From Planctomycetota bacterium (GTDB lineage: Bacteria; Planctomycetota; UBA1135; GCA-002686595): a stretch of 64,000 bases of DNA. Shown here piece by piece: positions 28,240 through 36,540 of this stretch (position 1 is the first letter of the stretch; every line of letters begins with the position of its first letter). Under the pieces are notes generated by a model. The model had not been told where the DNA came from, did no database searches, and worked only from the letters and a program-made list of their open reading frames with translations. The position numbers and the translations under genes are program-made. Location: NCBI GenBank assembly GCA_028823345.1, contig JAPKBR010000010.1, positions 1 through 64,000 on the forward strand, written 5' to 3'.

Positions 28240-29691
28240 ATGAAGACCCCGTTCCTTTGCCTCGGTTGTTTATTTCTGGTTGCCGCGGGGGCTCAAAATC
28301 CCGCGCAAGACTCCGTGAAGAACGTGGAGTTCCCTCCGCTGAATCCGGCGATCACTCAACAAGCCCTGCGCCATCATCTGGCCCAATTGGCTTCCGACGA
28401 GATGCAGGGGCGCAAGGCTGGCAGCCCGGAATCCGTGCTGGTTTCGGATTATCTTGGGCGTGCGCTGGCCCATGTAGGGGTGCAGCCCGTGGAGTCTTTA
28501 GGCGGTATGTTTCAACCAGTGCCCTTGGTCAGTCAGCGCTTTGACGCTTTGCCCGAGTTGACCTTGACTGATGGGGAAGGCGTCGACGTCACAGTTGAAT
28601 TTGGAGTGGAATTTCTCGTGCGTATGTCTGGCAAGGCGGGGGAGCGTGGGCCATGGGATATCGTGCATGTACAGAAGGGGGGTGAGTTGCCGGGGTCCAT
28701 GGGCCCGAACACTTGCCTCATGTTTCACACCAGTGCTGGAGAACAGCGGCGCATGTTGAAGGCGGCGGGTCATGAGCGCGGCAGGGGGTTGGGTTTGCTT
28801 CTGCGTGGAGCGGGTTCTCGTCCCGGCAGTAAGTTGGGGATTCCGCAAGGAGGGCGTTTGAGTTTGCCGAGCAAGGAACAAGATGTTCGTGCTCCTGACA
28901 TCACTCTGCGAGGCGACGCGGGAGTGCGGGCGGAAGAGTGGCAGCGAGCGACTTTTGATCCCCATGGGGGAGACGTGATCGTGGCCGAGCGTAACGTGGT
29001 GGGCGTGATACCCGGGCGCGGTACAAAAGAACATCCCGAGGCGGCGGACGAGATCATTGTGCTCTCGGCGCACTTCGACCACATGGGTGTGGGGGGCGCA
29101 GGCAAGGATGCGGAGGACCGCATCATGAACGGCGCCGATGACGATGCTTCGGGGGTGGCCATGGTGATGGAGCTGGCCGAGGCACTCGCGGCTGGGGAGG
29201 CCCCCGTGCGTACGGTGGTGATCCTCTTGGCTGCCGCTGAAGAAGTGGGCATGTTGGGCACCCATTGGTTCGTGGATCACTGTCCGGTGGACCTGGGAAA
29301 GGTCGTTTGCAACCTAAACTTCGAGATGCTCGGTAGGCCCGATGAACTGGTGGGTGGACCGGGGAAATTGTGGTTTACCGGCTGGAAGCGCACGAATCTG
29401 GGGCCTCTGATCGCCGCAAGCGGCGTGGATATCGTCGCCGATCCACGACCGGACCAGCGCTTTTTCATGCGTTCTGACAACATCGTTTTCGTGCAGGCGG
29501 GCATCGTGGGGCAGACCCTATCGAGTTATAACATGCATACGGATTACCATCGGGTGACTGACGAGCTCGAGACAATCGACTTTGATCACATGCTGGCGGC
29601 GGGCCAGGCCTGCTTGACCGCAGTGCGAGCGGTGGTGGATGGGGATTTGACACCCGCTTGGGAAGAAGGAGAGCCCAAGCTGGGGCGCTGA
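28240..29691 (+). CDS. Secreted M28-family aminopeptidase
   Basis: A 483-residue exported di-zinc peptidase. The signal peptide ends near VAAGAQ. Metal ligands of family M28 are visible in order: SAHFDH, NGADDDASGVA, LAAAEEVG (general base Glu plus ligand), NLNFEM and the final MHTDYH histidine. An insertion domain (about residues 90-250) separates the N-terminal lid segment LAQLASDEMQGRKAGSPE, which is typical of the Zn-peptidase PA-containing group. It should release N-terminal residues from peptides outside the cytoplasm. No Shine-Dalgarno sequence is present; TACCCT ends 8 bases before the ATG, suggesting a leaderless transcript. Confidence 0.9.
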   Translation: MKTPFLCLGCLFLVAAGAQNPAQDSVKNVEFPPLNPAITQQALRHHLAQLASDEMQGRKAGSPESVLVSDYLGRALAHVGVQPVESLGGMFQPVPLVSQRFDALPELTLTDGEGVDVTVEFGVEFLVRMSGKAGERGPWDIVHVQKGGELPGSMGPNTCLMFHTSAGEQRRMLKAAGHERGRGLGLLLRGAGSRPGSKLGIPQGGRLSLPSKEQDVRAPDITLRGDAGVRAEEWQRATFDPHGGDVIVAERNVVGVIPGRGTKEHPEAADEIIVLSAHFDHMGVGGAGKDAEDRIMNGADDDASGVAMVMELAEALAAGEAPVRTVVILLAAAEEVGMLGTHWFVDHCPVDLGKVVCNLNFEMLGRPDELVGGPGKLWFTGWKRTNLGPLIAASGVDIVADPRPDQRFFMRSDNIVFVQAGIVGQTLSSYNMHTDYHRVTDELETIDFDHMLAAGQACLTAVRAVVDGDLTPAWEEGEPKLGR

Positions 29692-29821
29692 AATCTGGCT
29701 GAGGTGATAGTGCGCGGGGGCAAGCTCTTGCTTTCTTTTGCTTTTCACTGGAAGCCCCTGCCGTTAGCATTCAGCGCTCTCTTGAGCATTCGAGTATCCA
29801 TCCCTACCCCCAGCAGCGAAC

Positions 29822-30832
29822 ATGTCCCAGCAATCGAACGGATCCACCCTGTCTCCCGAAGAGGCGACTGTCATCATTCCCAACGGATCCGCATCCACCG
29901 AAAAGAGCCCTGCACCCGTGACCGATCCGACCTCCACCCCCAAGCAAAAGGGCAAGAACAAGAACAAAGAGAAGGGCAAGGGTAAGAACAAAAACAAACG
30001 CAAGAACAAACTCAAGGGCGGCAAGAAGCGCGGCCTGACGGCCAAGACTGCGGACCGTTTGGATCTCTACCAGCGCTCGGTGAACTCGCCGGAGACCGAC
30101 GTGGATTTTGCGTTGAAGGTGTTTGAGGACCTGCGCGAGCGTCCCCTGCGTCACTTCCGCGAGGACTTTTGCGGAACCGCTTCCATGACCGCAGAGTTTT
30201 TGAGCCGGGATCAGCAAAACACTGCAGAGGGTTTCGACCTTGATTCGGATCCCATGGACTGGGGCCGTGAGCACAACTTCAGCAAGGTCTCTGATGGGGA
30301 TGACCGCATGACCTTCCATCTGGCGGACGTGCGCGATCCCTCCGACAAGCGCCCGGACATGACCGTGGCCCAGAACTTCTCTTACTTCTGCTTCAAGCAG
30401 CGCGAGGAGTTGCTCAACTACTTCCGTGGCATCCACAAGGATCTAGCCGCCGATGGCATTTTCATAATGGACATTTATGGGGGCCCCGATGCCCTGATGG
30501 AGCAGGAAGAAGAGCGCGAGATTGACGACAACGCTTTCACCTACGTCTGGGACCAAGTCGAGTACTGGCCCGGCACCGGCGAATACAAATGCGCGATCCA
30601 CTTTCGCTTCAATGATGGCACGGAGATGACCAATGCCTTCACCTACGATTGGCGCCTGTGGGGTTTTGCAGAGGTGAAAGACATCCTCTTCGATGCCGGC
30701 TTCAAAGCTGTGCGCCCTTACTTTGAGGGCACGGATGAGGACGACGAAGAAGAAGGCAACGGCGAGTTCGACTTCGATGAGAAGGGCGAGAACTGCATTG
30801 CCTGGATCGGGTACCTAGTCGCGGTCAAGTGA
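29822..30832 (+). CDS. SAM-dependent methyltransferase with a Lys/Asn-rich N-terminal tail
   Basis: A 336-residue protein. The first 75 residues are disordered and become extremely basic (KGKNKNKEKGKGKNKNKRKNK), like a nucleic-acid-binding tail. The folded part contains the SAM-binding strand LRHFREDFCGTASMTAEFL, an acidic ribose-binding position in GFDLDSD and a later AQNFSYFCFKQREELL, resembling class I methyltransferases with the REDFCGTA signature. The C-terminus has an acidic Glu/Asp insert. The basic tail suggests an RNA, ribosomal or DNA-associated substrate; that is inference. It stands alone, about 130 bases after the M28 gene. Confidence 0.8.
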   Translation: MSQQSNGSTLSPEEATVIIPNGSASTEKSPAPVTDPTSTPKQKGKNKNKEKGKGKNKNKRKNKLKGGKKRGLTAKTADRLDLYQRSVNSPETDVDFALKVFEDLRERPLRHFREDFCGTASMTAEFLSRDQQNTAEGFDLDSDPMDWGREHNFSKVSDGDDRMTFHLADVRDPSDKRPDMTVAQNFSYFCFKQREELLNYFRGIHKDLAADGIFIMDIYGGPDALMEQEEEREIDDNAFTYVWDQVEYWPGTGEYKCAIHFRFNDGTEMTNAFTYDWRLWGFAEVKDILFDAGFKAVRPYFEGTDEDDEEEGNGEFDFDEKGENCIAWIGYLVAVK

Positions 30833-30987
30833 GACCGTTCGATTGGGGCCGTTGCTCTGCCTCCTGTCCATATGGGCCGCTGAGTCACTAAGCAGGCCTC
30901 TAGGGCTAAAATGACTTCTGTTGGGTCTGGTCAGCGAGTCGCAGACCCCCTTGGGCTCGTGCCGGAGGAGGCAGCGTATTGTCAGCC

Positions 30988-31443
30988 TCACTTCGGGTCT
31001 TGGTCGGCGATTCCGGTGCGCACATGGGTGATGCGCCCGCCCTGGTTGATGAGCAGCACCGTTGGGGTGGGGACCCCATAGCCACGGGATAGGCGGTGAA
31101 GTTCGAGGTGATCGTGTTTCGGGGCCTGGTCCCGCACGCTGGGGCCGTCATCTTCGGGTTCGGGCACCAGGATGAGAGTCAGGGCCCCGGACATTTGGTT
31201 TTTGGCCAAAGCCGCGAAGTGGTCACCGCATTGTTTGCAGCCCGCGCGGTAGAGAATGACTCGCGCGGGGAGTTCGATCGTGTCCACGCCGTCGATGATC
31301 CATGGAGCCAGGGAGGTTTCTCCCATGAGTTGGCCCTCCCACTCGGTTGGCTCGAACCAGGCCCAGTCCGGGGCGGGGGGTTGGTCGTCGCAGGCGCAGA
31401 GGCCCAGGGCGATGGCGAGGCCCAGGACGAGCTTGGCGAACAT
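30988..31443 (-). CDS. Thioredoxin-like lipoprotein, paralogue of the MauE protein's C-terminal domain
   Basis: A 151-residue lipoprotein with lipobox LGLCAC. The body contains ARVILYRAGCKQCGDHFAALA, a strand followed by a CxxC helix as in thioredoxin folds, and later YGVPTPTVLLINQGGRITHVRTG, where TPT supplies a cis-Pro-like position. The segment from PDWAWFEPTEWEG to the CxxC helix aligns closely with PDFAELHPESWEG...GGRVILYRRSCDVCAEHLSELA in the preceding gene, so it arose by duplication of that domain. It starts two bases after the MauE-like stop, indicating one operon. A thiol-redox role outside the cytoplasm is likely. Confidence 0.75.
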   Translation of the reverse strand: MFAKLVLGLAIALGLCACDDQPPAPDWAWFEPTEWEGQLMGETSLAPWIIDGVDTIELPARVILYRAGCKQCGDHFAALAKNQMSGALTLILVPEPEDDGPSVRDQAPKHDHLELHRLSRGYGVPTPTVLLINQGGRITHVRTGIADQDPK

Positions 31444-31445
31444 GA

Positions 31446-32495
31446 TCAGTGACCCTCTCTGAGGTCTACAAGGTTCTGGACCGTCATCTCATCGGAGATA
31501 TCAAAGGACTGGGGCGTTTGGATCGCATAGCCTTTTTTGAGGTGGAACAATTCGCCACTCCACACTGCCTCGGGCAAAACATCCACCACGGAGGTCACCG
31601 ATTCGTCTGCGTCGGGAATGCGAATCAAGGCGATGGGCACGCTTGGGTCTGGGTTCATAGCGAGTTCACTCAGATGCTCGGCGCAAACATCGCAGCTTCG
31701 CCGATAGAGAATCACTCGCCCGCCGGGGGGAACCATGTACATCATGTCGGCGCCTTCCGTGAGCCAGCGAGCCAGATCCAAGGAGCCGATGTCGGTGCCC
31801 TCCCAGGATTCTGGGTGCAACTCTGCAAAGTCCGGCAGGGTGGGGGTGGCGGGTTCGAGCGGGTCCTCTTCGGGCTGGACGTCTGTTGCCTTGTCGGGGT
31901 CTTGGGTTCCATCGCCAGCGTCCTGGTTCGTCTCTTGACCTTGCTCTGTTGGTGCCACCAACACCGGGGCGTCTGCGGTGGTGAAGAAATGATAGGGCGC
32001 CCAGGCGGCGGCTCCAAAGGACACAGCAAGGGCTGCGATGGAAATCCAATGGCCCATTTGCACCGGCAAGCGCAGCCAGGGACGGGAAGCCAAGAGTCCA
32101 ACCAGTAGGGAACCATCCACCAGAGCCATCTGCCAAGGCTTCACATCTACGGTTCCTCCAAAGCAGCCGCAGTGCTCGGCGCCGGCAATCATCAACTGCA
32201 CGAGGATCGCCAGAAAGATCACGTACTGCAGTACGAGGAGCAGCCAGCCCACGCGGGGTTTGATCACGGCTGTGGCCACAATCCAAAGCTCAATCGTGAT
32301 CGCTCCTCGATAGGTCGTGGCCGCGTCCAATCCGAGCCAGTTTTTGGCAAGGTCGCGCACGACCTCCGGCACATCCATGGGCGAAGCCGAATGCAGCTTG
32401 AAGGCTGCCCCCAGCGCAATCCAAAGGCTGGCCAAGAGGATGGCAATCCAGGCCGGGTCGGGGGATATCTCGTCGTCGTAGTTGGAGTCGCTCAT
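31446..32495 (-). CDS. MauE/DoxX-like membrane protein with a C-terminal CxxC domain
   Basis: The 349-residue protein begins with four or five membrane helices of the MauE/DoxX type, including the signature EHCGCFGG near residue 108 that in MauE proteins is thought to relay disulfide redox equivalents. An acidic Pro/Glu linker follows (TQDPDKATDVQPEEDPLEP), then a thioredoxin-like domain with GGRVILYRRSCDVCAEHLSELA. A membrane thiol relay fused to its periplasmic partner is the simplest reading. TAGCAT lies 13 bases upstream of the ATG with no Shine-Dalgarno sequence. The downstream gene is a free-standing copy of the same CxxC domain. Confidence 0.78.
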   Translation of the reverse strand: MSDSNYDDEISPDPAWIAILLASLWIALGAAFKLHSASPMDVPEVVRDLAKNWLGLDAATTYRGAITIELWIVATAVIKPRVGWLLLVLQYVIFLAILVQLMIAGAEHCGCFGGTVDVKPWQMALVDGSLLVGLLASRPWLRLPVQMGHWISIAALAVSFGAAAWAPYHFFTTADAPVLVAPTEQGQETNQDAGDGTQDPDKATDVQPEEDPLEPATPTLPDFAELHPESWEGTDIGSLDLARWLTEGADMMYMVPPGGRVILYRRSCDVCAEHLSELAMNPDPSVPIALIRIPDADESVTSVVDVLPEAVWSGELFHLKKGYAIQTPQSFDISDEMTVQNLVDLREGH

Positions 32496-32701
32496 GGGTT
32501 GATTGAGATGCTACGGAACCGGGGTGGCAGAGTGAGTCTCGAATCGGATCTTGGTGTGCTGAAGGACTCGATTTGAGTCGGTTTCAGAAGGGGCCGGCCA
32601 GGGACAGAGGAATCATGCGGGGAGAAAGTCGCGTGATTGGCGTTTACTCCCAGGGATCAACTCTCGCGGAGTTGCGATGGGGAGGTCACTTGTGAATCCA
32701 C

Positions 32702-33274
32702 TCAGGACCCAAGAGCCTGATCCAGGAAGCACCAGAGGCGATCGTCCCGGTTCCAGGCCTCTTCGATCAGGCTGGTGAACTGCCAATGGGAAAGGTCCTT
32801 GGTGGCCTGGGCACTGGCTTCCTCCGCGAAGAACGCCAGCTCAAGAGGCCCCGCAGCTGCGCCCGCCAGCAGGAACGCATCGCCCCCCCGTTCGCCCACC
32901 ACCAGTCCAAGGTCCAGATCTGTGAGGGACGATGGGTGGGCAAAGAGGTGCAGTCCCGCGGGCAGGCAGCTTCGAATGCGCTCCACGGCCCCTGGGGATG
33001 CAAAGCCAGTCACGAAGGCGCGCCTTCGTTCCATGCGCCCGTCTGCTCCCGGACGCTGGGCTCCCGCTGGCTGGGATGCCACGGTCAAGAATCCCCCCTG
33101 GCAGCAGCGCTTGAGGGTGGCCAGCAGAGGGTCCGTTTCCTCGTCCACGTCCGGCGCTCCCCAGCCCGGAAAACTGTCGAGCTCTCCGTCCAAGAATCGG
33201 ACTGCGCAGGCGCACAAATCTTCGGCGCTGAGCGCATCCTGCCATGCGCTTGGGGTATTTGATGCAGATCCCAT
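32702..33274 (-). CDS. Hypothetical protein, possibly DUF6919-like
   Basis: A 190-residue soluble protein without signal peptide or membrane segment. The pattern LLATLKRCCQGGFLTVASQPAG ... RRRAFVTGFASPGAVERI recalls an uncharacterised family in which a GFxTxxSQPG segment is followed by QRAFVxGFA (I associate this with DUF6919, with low certainty). Function is unknown. The ATG has no Shine-Dalgarno sequence, and TAGGCT ends 8 bases before it. It is divergent from the symporter, and both genes show the same short-leader arrangement in a 47-base gap. Downstream, 206 bases hold a hairpin around GACTCGATTTGAGTC (32559-32587) and nothing else recognisable. Confidence 0.6.
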   Translation of the reverse strand: MGSASNTPSAWQDALSAEDLCACAVRFLDGELDSFPGWGAPDVDEETDPLLATLKRCCQGGFLTVASQPAGAQRPGADGRMERRRAFVTGFASPGAVERIRSCLPAGLHLFAHPSSLTDLDLGLVVGERGGDAFLLAGAAAGPLELAFFAEEASAQATKDLSHWQFTSLIEEAWNRDDRLWCFLDQALGS

Positions 33275-33321
33275 CCCCAGCAGCCTAGCCCTTCGAGCCC
33301 CAAAGCCGCTACCCTCACTCC

Positions 33322-34851
33322 ATGCCTGAGCTCCCCCCCGAACCCTTCACCCTGAGTACGCTCTGGGAGAACCCCTATCTGCTCTCCAGTCTGATTTACC
33401 TTTTGGCCTTGATAGGCGTAGGTTTTTGGAAGGCGCGCAAGGTCAAGAACTCTGAAGATTTCATGGTGGCGGGGCGCACCTTGCCCTGGTGGGTCTTGGT
33501 GGGCACCTTGCTGGCTACCTGGATTGGCAACGGGTCCCTGTTCGGAGGCGCGGGTCTTGGCTACCGCAACGGACTGTCGGGGCTTTGGTCCAGCTGCGGG
33601 GCTTGGCTCGGAATCCTGCTGGTGTTTTTCATCGCCAAACGCGTGCGGAATCTAGGGAAGGTCACCGTGCCCGAGATCCTCGAAGCGCGCTATGGCCCGG
33701 CGGCTTCGACCCTAGCCACGATCACCACGGTGATTGCCTACTTGACCATCGTCTCCTATCAGTTCAAGGGCGGCGGGAAGATTTTGTCGATCGTGACCGA
33801 AGGCAGTATCGACCCGAACACGGGGGTGATCCTCACCGCTGTGTTTGCCGTGTCCTATACGGTGTTGGCGGGAATGTTGTCAGTGGTCTACACGGATGTG
33901 GTCAACGGGGTCTTGATGACGTTCGGTGTGCTGTTTTCTCTTGCTTGGTTGCTCAACGCAGTGGGGGGCCTGGATGAGGTTTTTGCCGTGGCCGAAGCCG
34001 CGGGCAAGACCGACTTGTTTGGCCATTGGGCGGCCGAGAGCGATACGGGGGCCAGCGGCCCCATGGTGGCCCTCGTGTTCTTTGTGCCCACGGCGCTGCT
34101 CTTGCTGGGCGACGCTAATGTGTACCAGCGGATTTGCAGTGCCCGGGATGCGGGTAATGCGCGCAGGGCCGTAGGTTTTTGGGTTGTTGGCGTGATCGTG
34201 TTGGAGAGCGCCATTAGCTTGATGGGCTTGACTGGCAGCGTGGCCGCAGAGCAGGGCCTGATGCCTGATCTTGCCGCAATGGGCCCAGGCGCAACCGAAA
34301 CCGTGATCCCGACTCTGGCTCTTTCAGTCTTGCCTCAGGGGCTTGGCATGTTGATGGTGGCCACCATGCTGGCCATCGTTGTCTCCACCGCTGACTCGTT
34401 CTTGTTGGTACCCGCCACGAACTTGACCCGCGATGTGTACCAGCGTTGGATCAACCCGGGCGCAGATGGAAGGCAGGTGGTCTTGATCAGTCGCATGCTG
34501 GTTTTGGTGTTGGGCTTCGTGGCTTTCTTGTTGGTTAATCAATTCCCGACGATCCTGGCCGCGGCTTTTACCGCGTACTTGATCTATGGAACCTCGATTA
34601 CTCCGGCCCTGTTGGCGGCCTTCCTTTGGCGTCGAGCGACTGGAGCGGGCGCGGTGGCTTCGATTGTGGTTGGCACGGCTACCACTCTGATCTGGACCTT
34701 TGTTCTGAATACAGAGGGTTGGCACCCAGTTCTGGCTGAAGTCATGTTCCCGGCCGTGGGCCTCTCTCTGACGGCTCTGGTCGCGGTGAGTTACATGACC
34801 CCGCGCCCCCCGGAACATGTCTTGGCCAAGTTCTTCGAGTTTGGTGACTGA
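33322..34851 (+). CDS. Sodium:solute symporter family transporter
   Basis: A 509-residue integral membrane protein with about thirteen hydrophobic segments matching the SSS family (LeuT-like fold). Landmarks are the N-terminal YLLALIGVGFWKARKVKNSEDFMVAGRTLPWW, GTLLATWIGNGSLFGGAGLGYRNG, the sodium-site region VSTADSFLLVPATNLTRDVY and helix LLAAFLWRRATGAGA. It should import a small organic solute with sodium; the substrate cannot be predicted. The start at 33322 has TACCCT ending 7 bases upstream and no Shine-Dalgarno sequence, consistent with a leaderless mRNA. Confidence 0.9.
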   Translation: MPELPPEPFTLSTLWENPYLLSSLIYLLALIGVGFWKARKVKNSEDFMVAGRTLPWWVLVGTLLATWIGNGSLFGGAGLGYRNGLSGLWSSCGAWLGILLVFFIAKRVRNLGKVTVPEILEARYGPAASTLATITTVIAYLTIVSYQFKGGGKILSIVTEGSIDPNTGVILTAVFAVSYTVLAGMLSVVYTDVVNGVLMTFGVLFSLAWLLNAVGGLDEVFAVAEAAGKTDLFGHWAAESDTGASGPMVALVFFVPTALLLLGDANVYQRICSARDAGNARRAVGFWVVGVIVLESAISLMGLTGSVAAEQGLMPDLAAMGPGATETVIPTLALSVLPQGLGMLMVATMLAIVVSTADSFLLVPATNLTRDVYQRWINPGADGRQVVLISRMLVLVLGFVAFLLVNQFPTILAAAFTAYLIYGTSITPALLAAFLWRRATGAGAVASIVVGTATTLIWTFVLNTEGWHPVLAEVMFPAVGLSLTALVAVSYMTPRPPEHVLAKFFEFGD

Positions 34852-34997
34852 GTGCGATCAGCGAGAGGTTGCAGGACCGTCTCTTGGGCTCACCCCTAGC
34901 TACCCCAAAGGGCGTCTTGCGCGAATGGGGGGGGGCGCATGAAGACTCCTCGGCGGCCTCCCGGGGTCGGGGGCTTCAGGCTGCTCACGGATCCCAC

Positions 34998-35085
34998 GGG
35001 GCGACCTTTGGATTGAGCCCGTGGCTATGTCAGATGTGGGCTAGGCCTGGAGGGTTCTCGCTCCAGTAATTAGGCATCAAATGCC
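34998..35085 (+). other. Three consecutive hairpins upstream of pilT
   Basis: CCACGGG/CCCGTGG (34998-35028), CTGGAG/CTCCAG (35047-35066) and GGCAT/ATGCC (35073-35085) are perfect short stems in series, ending about 50 bases before the pilT ATG. They may be a symporter terminator plus a structured pilT leader. The remainder of this 284-base gap shows no gene. Confidence 0.35.
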
Positions 35086-35135
35086 GATAAAAGGTCACAG
35101 GCGCCTTCTTCCGTGGGGTGCCACTTGGAGCACCT

Positions 35136-36365
35136 ATGGCCTGGATCGATTCACTCTTCACCCGTATGCACGAAGTCGGCGCGTCCGACCTTCACATGAC
35201 CAGTGGGCGTAAGCCCATGTTGCGCGTCTCGGGCGAGATGGTCACCATCGACGAGGCCCCGTTGCTCAACCCTGAGCAGATGCGCCAAGTCCTGCTGGAG
35301 ATCACGCCTGAAACCAACGCTGCCCAATTCGAGCAGGAAAAGGACACGGACTTTGCCTATCACTTGGAAGGGGTCGCGCGCTTTCGAGCCAACCTGTTCG
35401 AGGACCACCGTGGACCCGGCGGGGTCTTTCGGGTAATCCCCGAAGAGATCCTGACCGCCGAGCAGCTGGGCCTGCCGCCTGCGATTTTGGAGATGTGTGA
35501 GCTGCACAAGGGACTGGTGTTGGTCACAGGTCCCACGGGCTCGGGCAAGTCCACCACCCTCGCAGCCATGGTGGATCACATCAACCGTACCCGCCGGGAT
35601 CACATCATCACCATCGAGGATCCCATCGAGTTCGTGCACCAGGACAACCAGTGCTTGATCAACCAGCGAGAAGTGGGCGGTCATACCCAGTCATTCAAGC
35701 GGGCCCTTCGAGCGGCACTACGCGAGGACCCGGACATTGTTCTGGTGGGGGAGATGCGCGATTTGGAAACCATCGAGATCGCCATCGAGACTGCAGAGAC
35801 CGGGCACTTGGTCTTCGGAACTCTGCACACCACCACCGCGCCGTCGACAGTGGACCGCATCATCGATCAGTTTCCCGCGGACCGTCAAGCTCAGATTAGG
35901 ACCATGCTTTCGTCCAGTTTGAAAGGTGTCGTGGCCCAGACCCTCTGCAAGAAAACCGAGGGAGGCCGAGTGGCAGCCCTCGAGGTTTTGGTGGTGAACA
36001 GCGCAATCTCGAATCAAATCCGCGAAGGCAAAACCCACCAGATTCCGTCGATGATGCAGATGGGGGCACGCCAGGGCATGCGTATGTTGAATGACTCCCT
36101 GTTTCAGTTGGCCCAAGTGGGCACGATCTCACCCAAGGAAGCTCTCGCTAAGAGCGTGGACAAGGGTGGCATACGAAGTCTGCTTGAGGGAGCGGGTTTC
36201 GTGCTCGACGGGGACGCCCCCGTTCAGGAGTTGGGCACGGACTCCGGAGCTTCTGCTCCCATGGGGCCAGAGGAGCCCAAGAGCCCCTTGCCCTCTGTAC
36301 CGAAACCAGAGGAAGGCGCCTCCGACGACGCCTTCGAGCGCTTTAAGCAAATGCGCGGCCGGTGA
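35136..36365 (+). CDS. pilT: Type IV pilus retraction ATPase PilT
   Basis: A 409-residue secretion ATPase. I prefer the ATG at 35136 (after GGAG at six bases) over the GTG in the ORF track. The PilT core is complete: GASDLHMTSGRKPMLRVSGEM, Walker A GPTGSGKST, Asp box IEDPIEFVH, Walker B LVGEMRD, His box FGTLHTTTA, and the PilT C-terminal ISNQIREGKTHQIPSMMQ. An extra Pro/Glu-rich tail of about 60 residues follows. PilT powers pilus retraction. No other pilus gene is present, so it is an isolated copy here, possibly one of several. Confidence 0.95.
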   Translation: MAWIDSLFTRMHEVGASDLHMTSGRKPMLRVSGEMVTIDEAPLLNPEQMRQVLLEITPETNAAQFEQEKDTDFAYHLEGVARFRANLFEDHRGPGGVFRVIPEEILTAEQLGLPPAILEMCELHKGLVLVTGPTGSGKSTTLAAMVDHINRTRRDHIITIEDPIEFVHQDNQCLINQREVGGHTQSFKRALRAALREDPDIVLVGEMRDLETIEIAIETAETGHLVFGTLHTTTAPSTVDRIIDQFPADRQAQIRTMLSSSLKGVVAQTLCKKTEGGRVAALEVLVVNSAISNQIREGKTHQIPSMMQMGARQGMRMLNDSLFQLAQVGTISPKEALAKSVDKGGIRSLLEGAGFVLDGDAPVQELGTDSGASAPMGPEEPKSPLPSVPKPEEGASDDAFERFKQMRGR

Positions 36366-36417
36366 TTCCCGCCGCGCTTGGCTGGACGGGAACCCGGCTC
36401 ACCCCAATCAAGCCGGG
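36366..36417 (+). terminator. Tandem hairpins after pilT
   Basis: TTCCCG/CGGGAA (36366-36392) and CCCGGCT/AGCCGGG (36393-36417) follow the pilT stop directly, with CTCTTC after the second. They lack a long T-run, so termination efficiency is uncertain. Confidence 0.45.
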
Positions 36418-36540
36418 CTCTTCAGCATCCCCGATGGGTACGCCGCCCCGGATGGCAATTCCCATGGATGAAATGCGTAAGGTCTGGGTGGGGTGTTGGG
36501 GAAGCACTAGACTGGGGAGTTCCTTGACCCCAATTGATCT

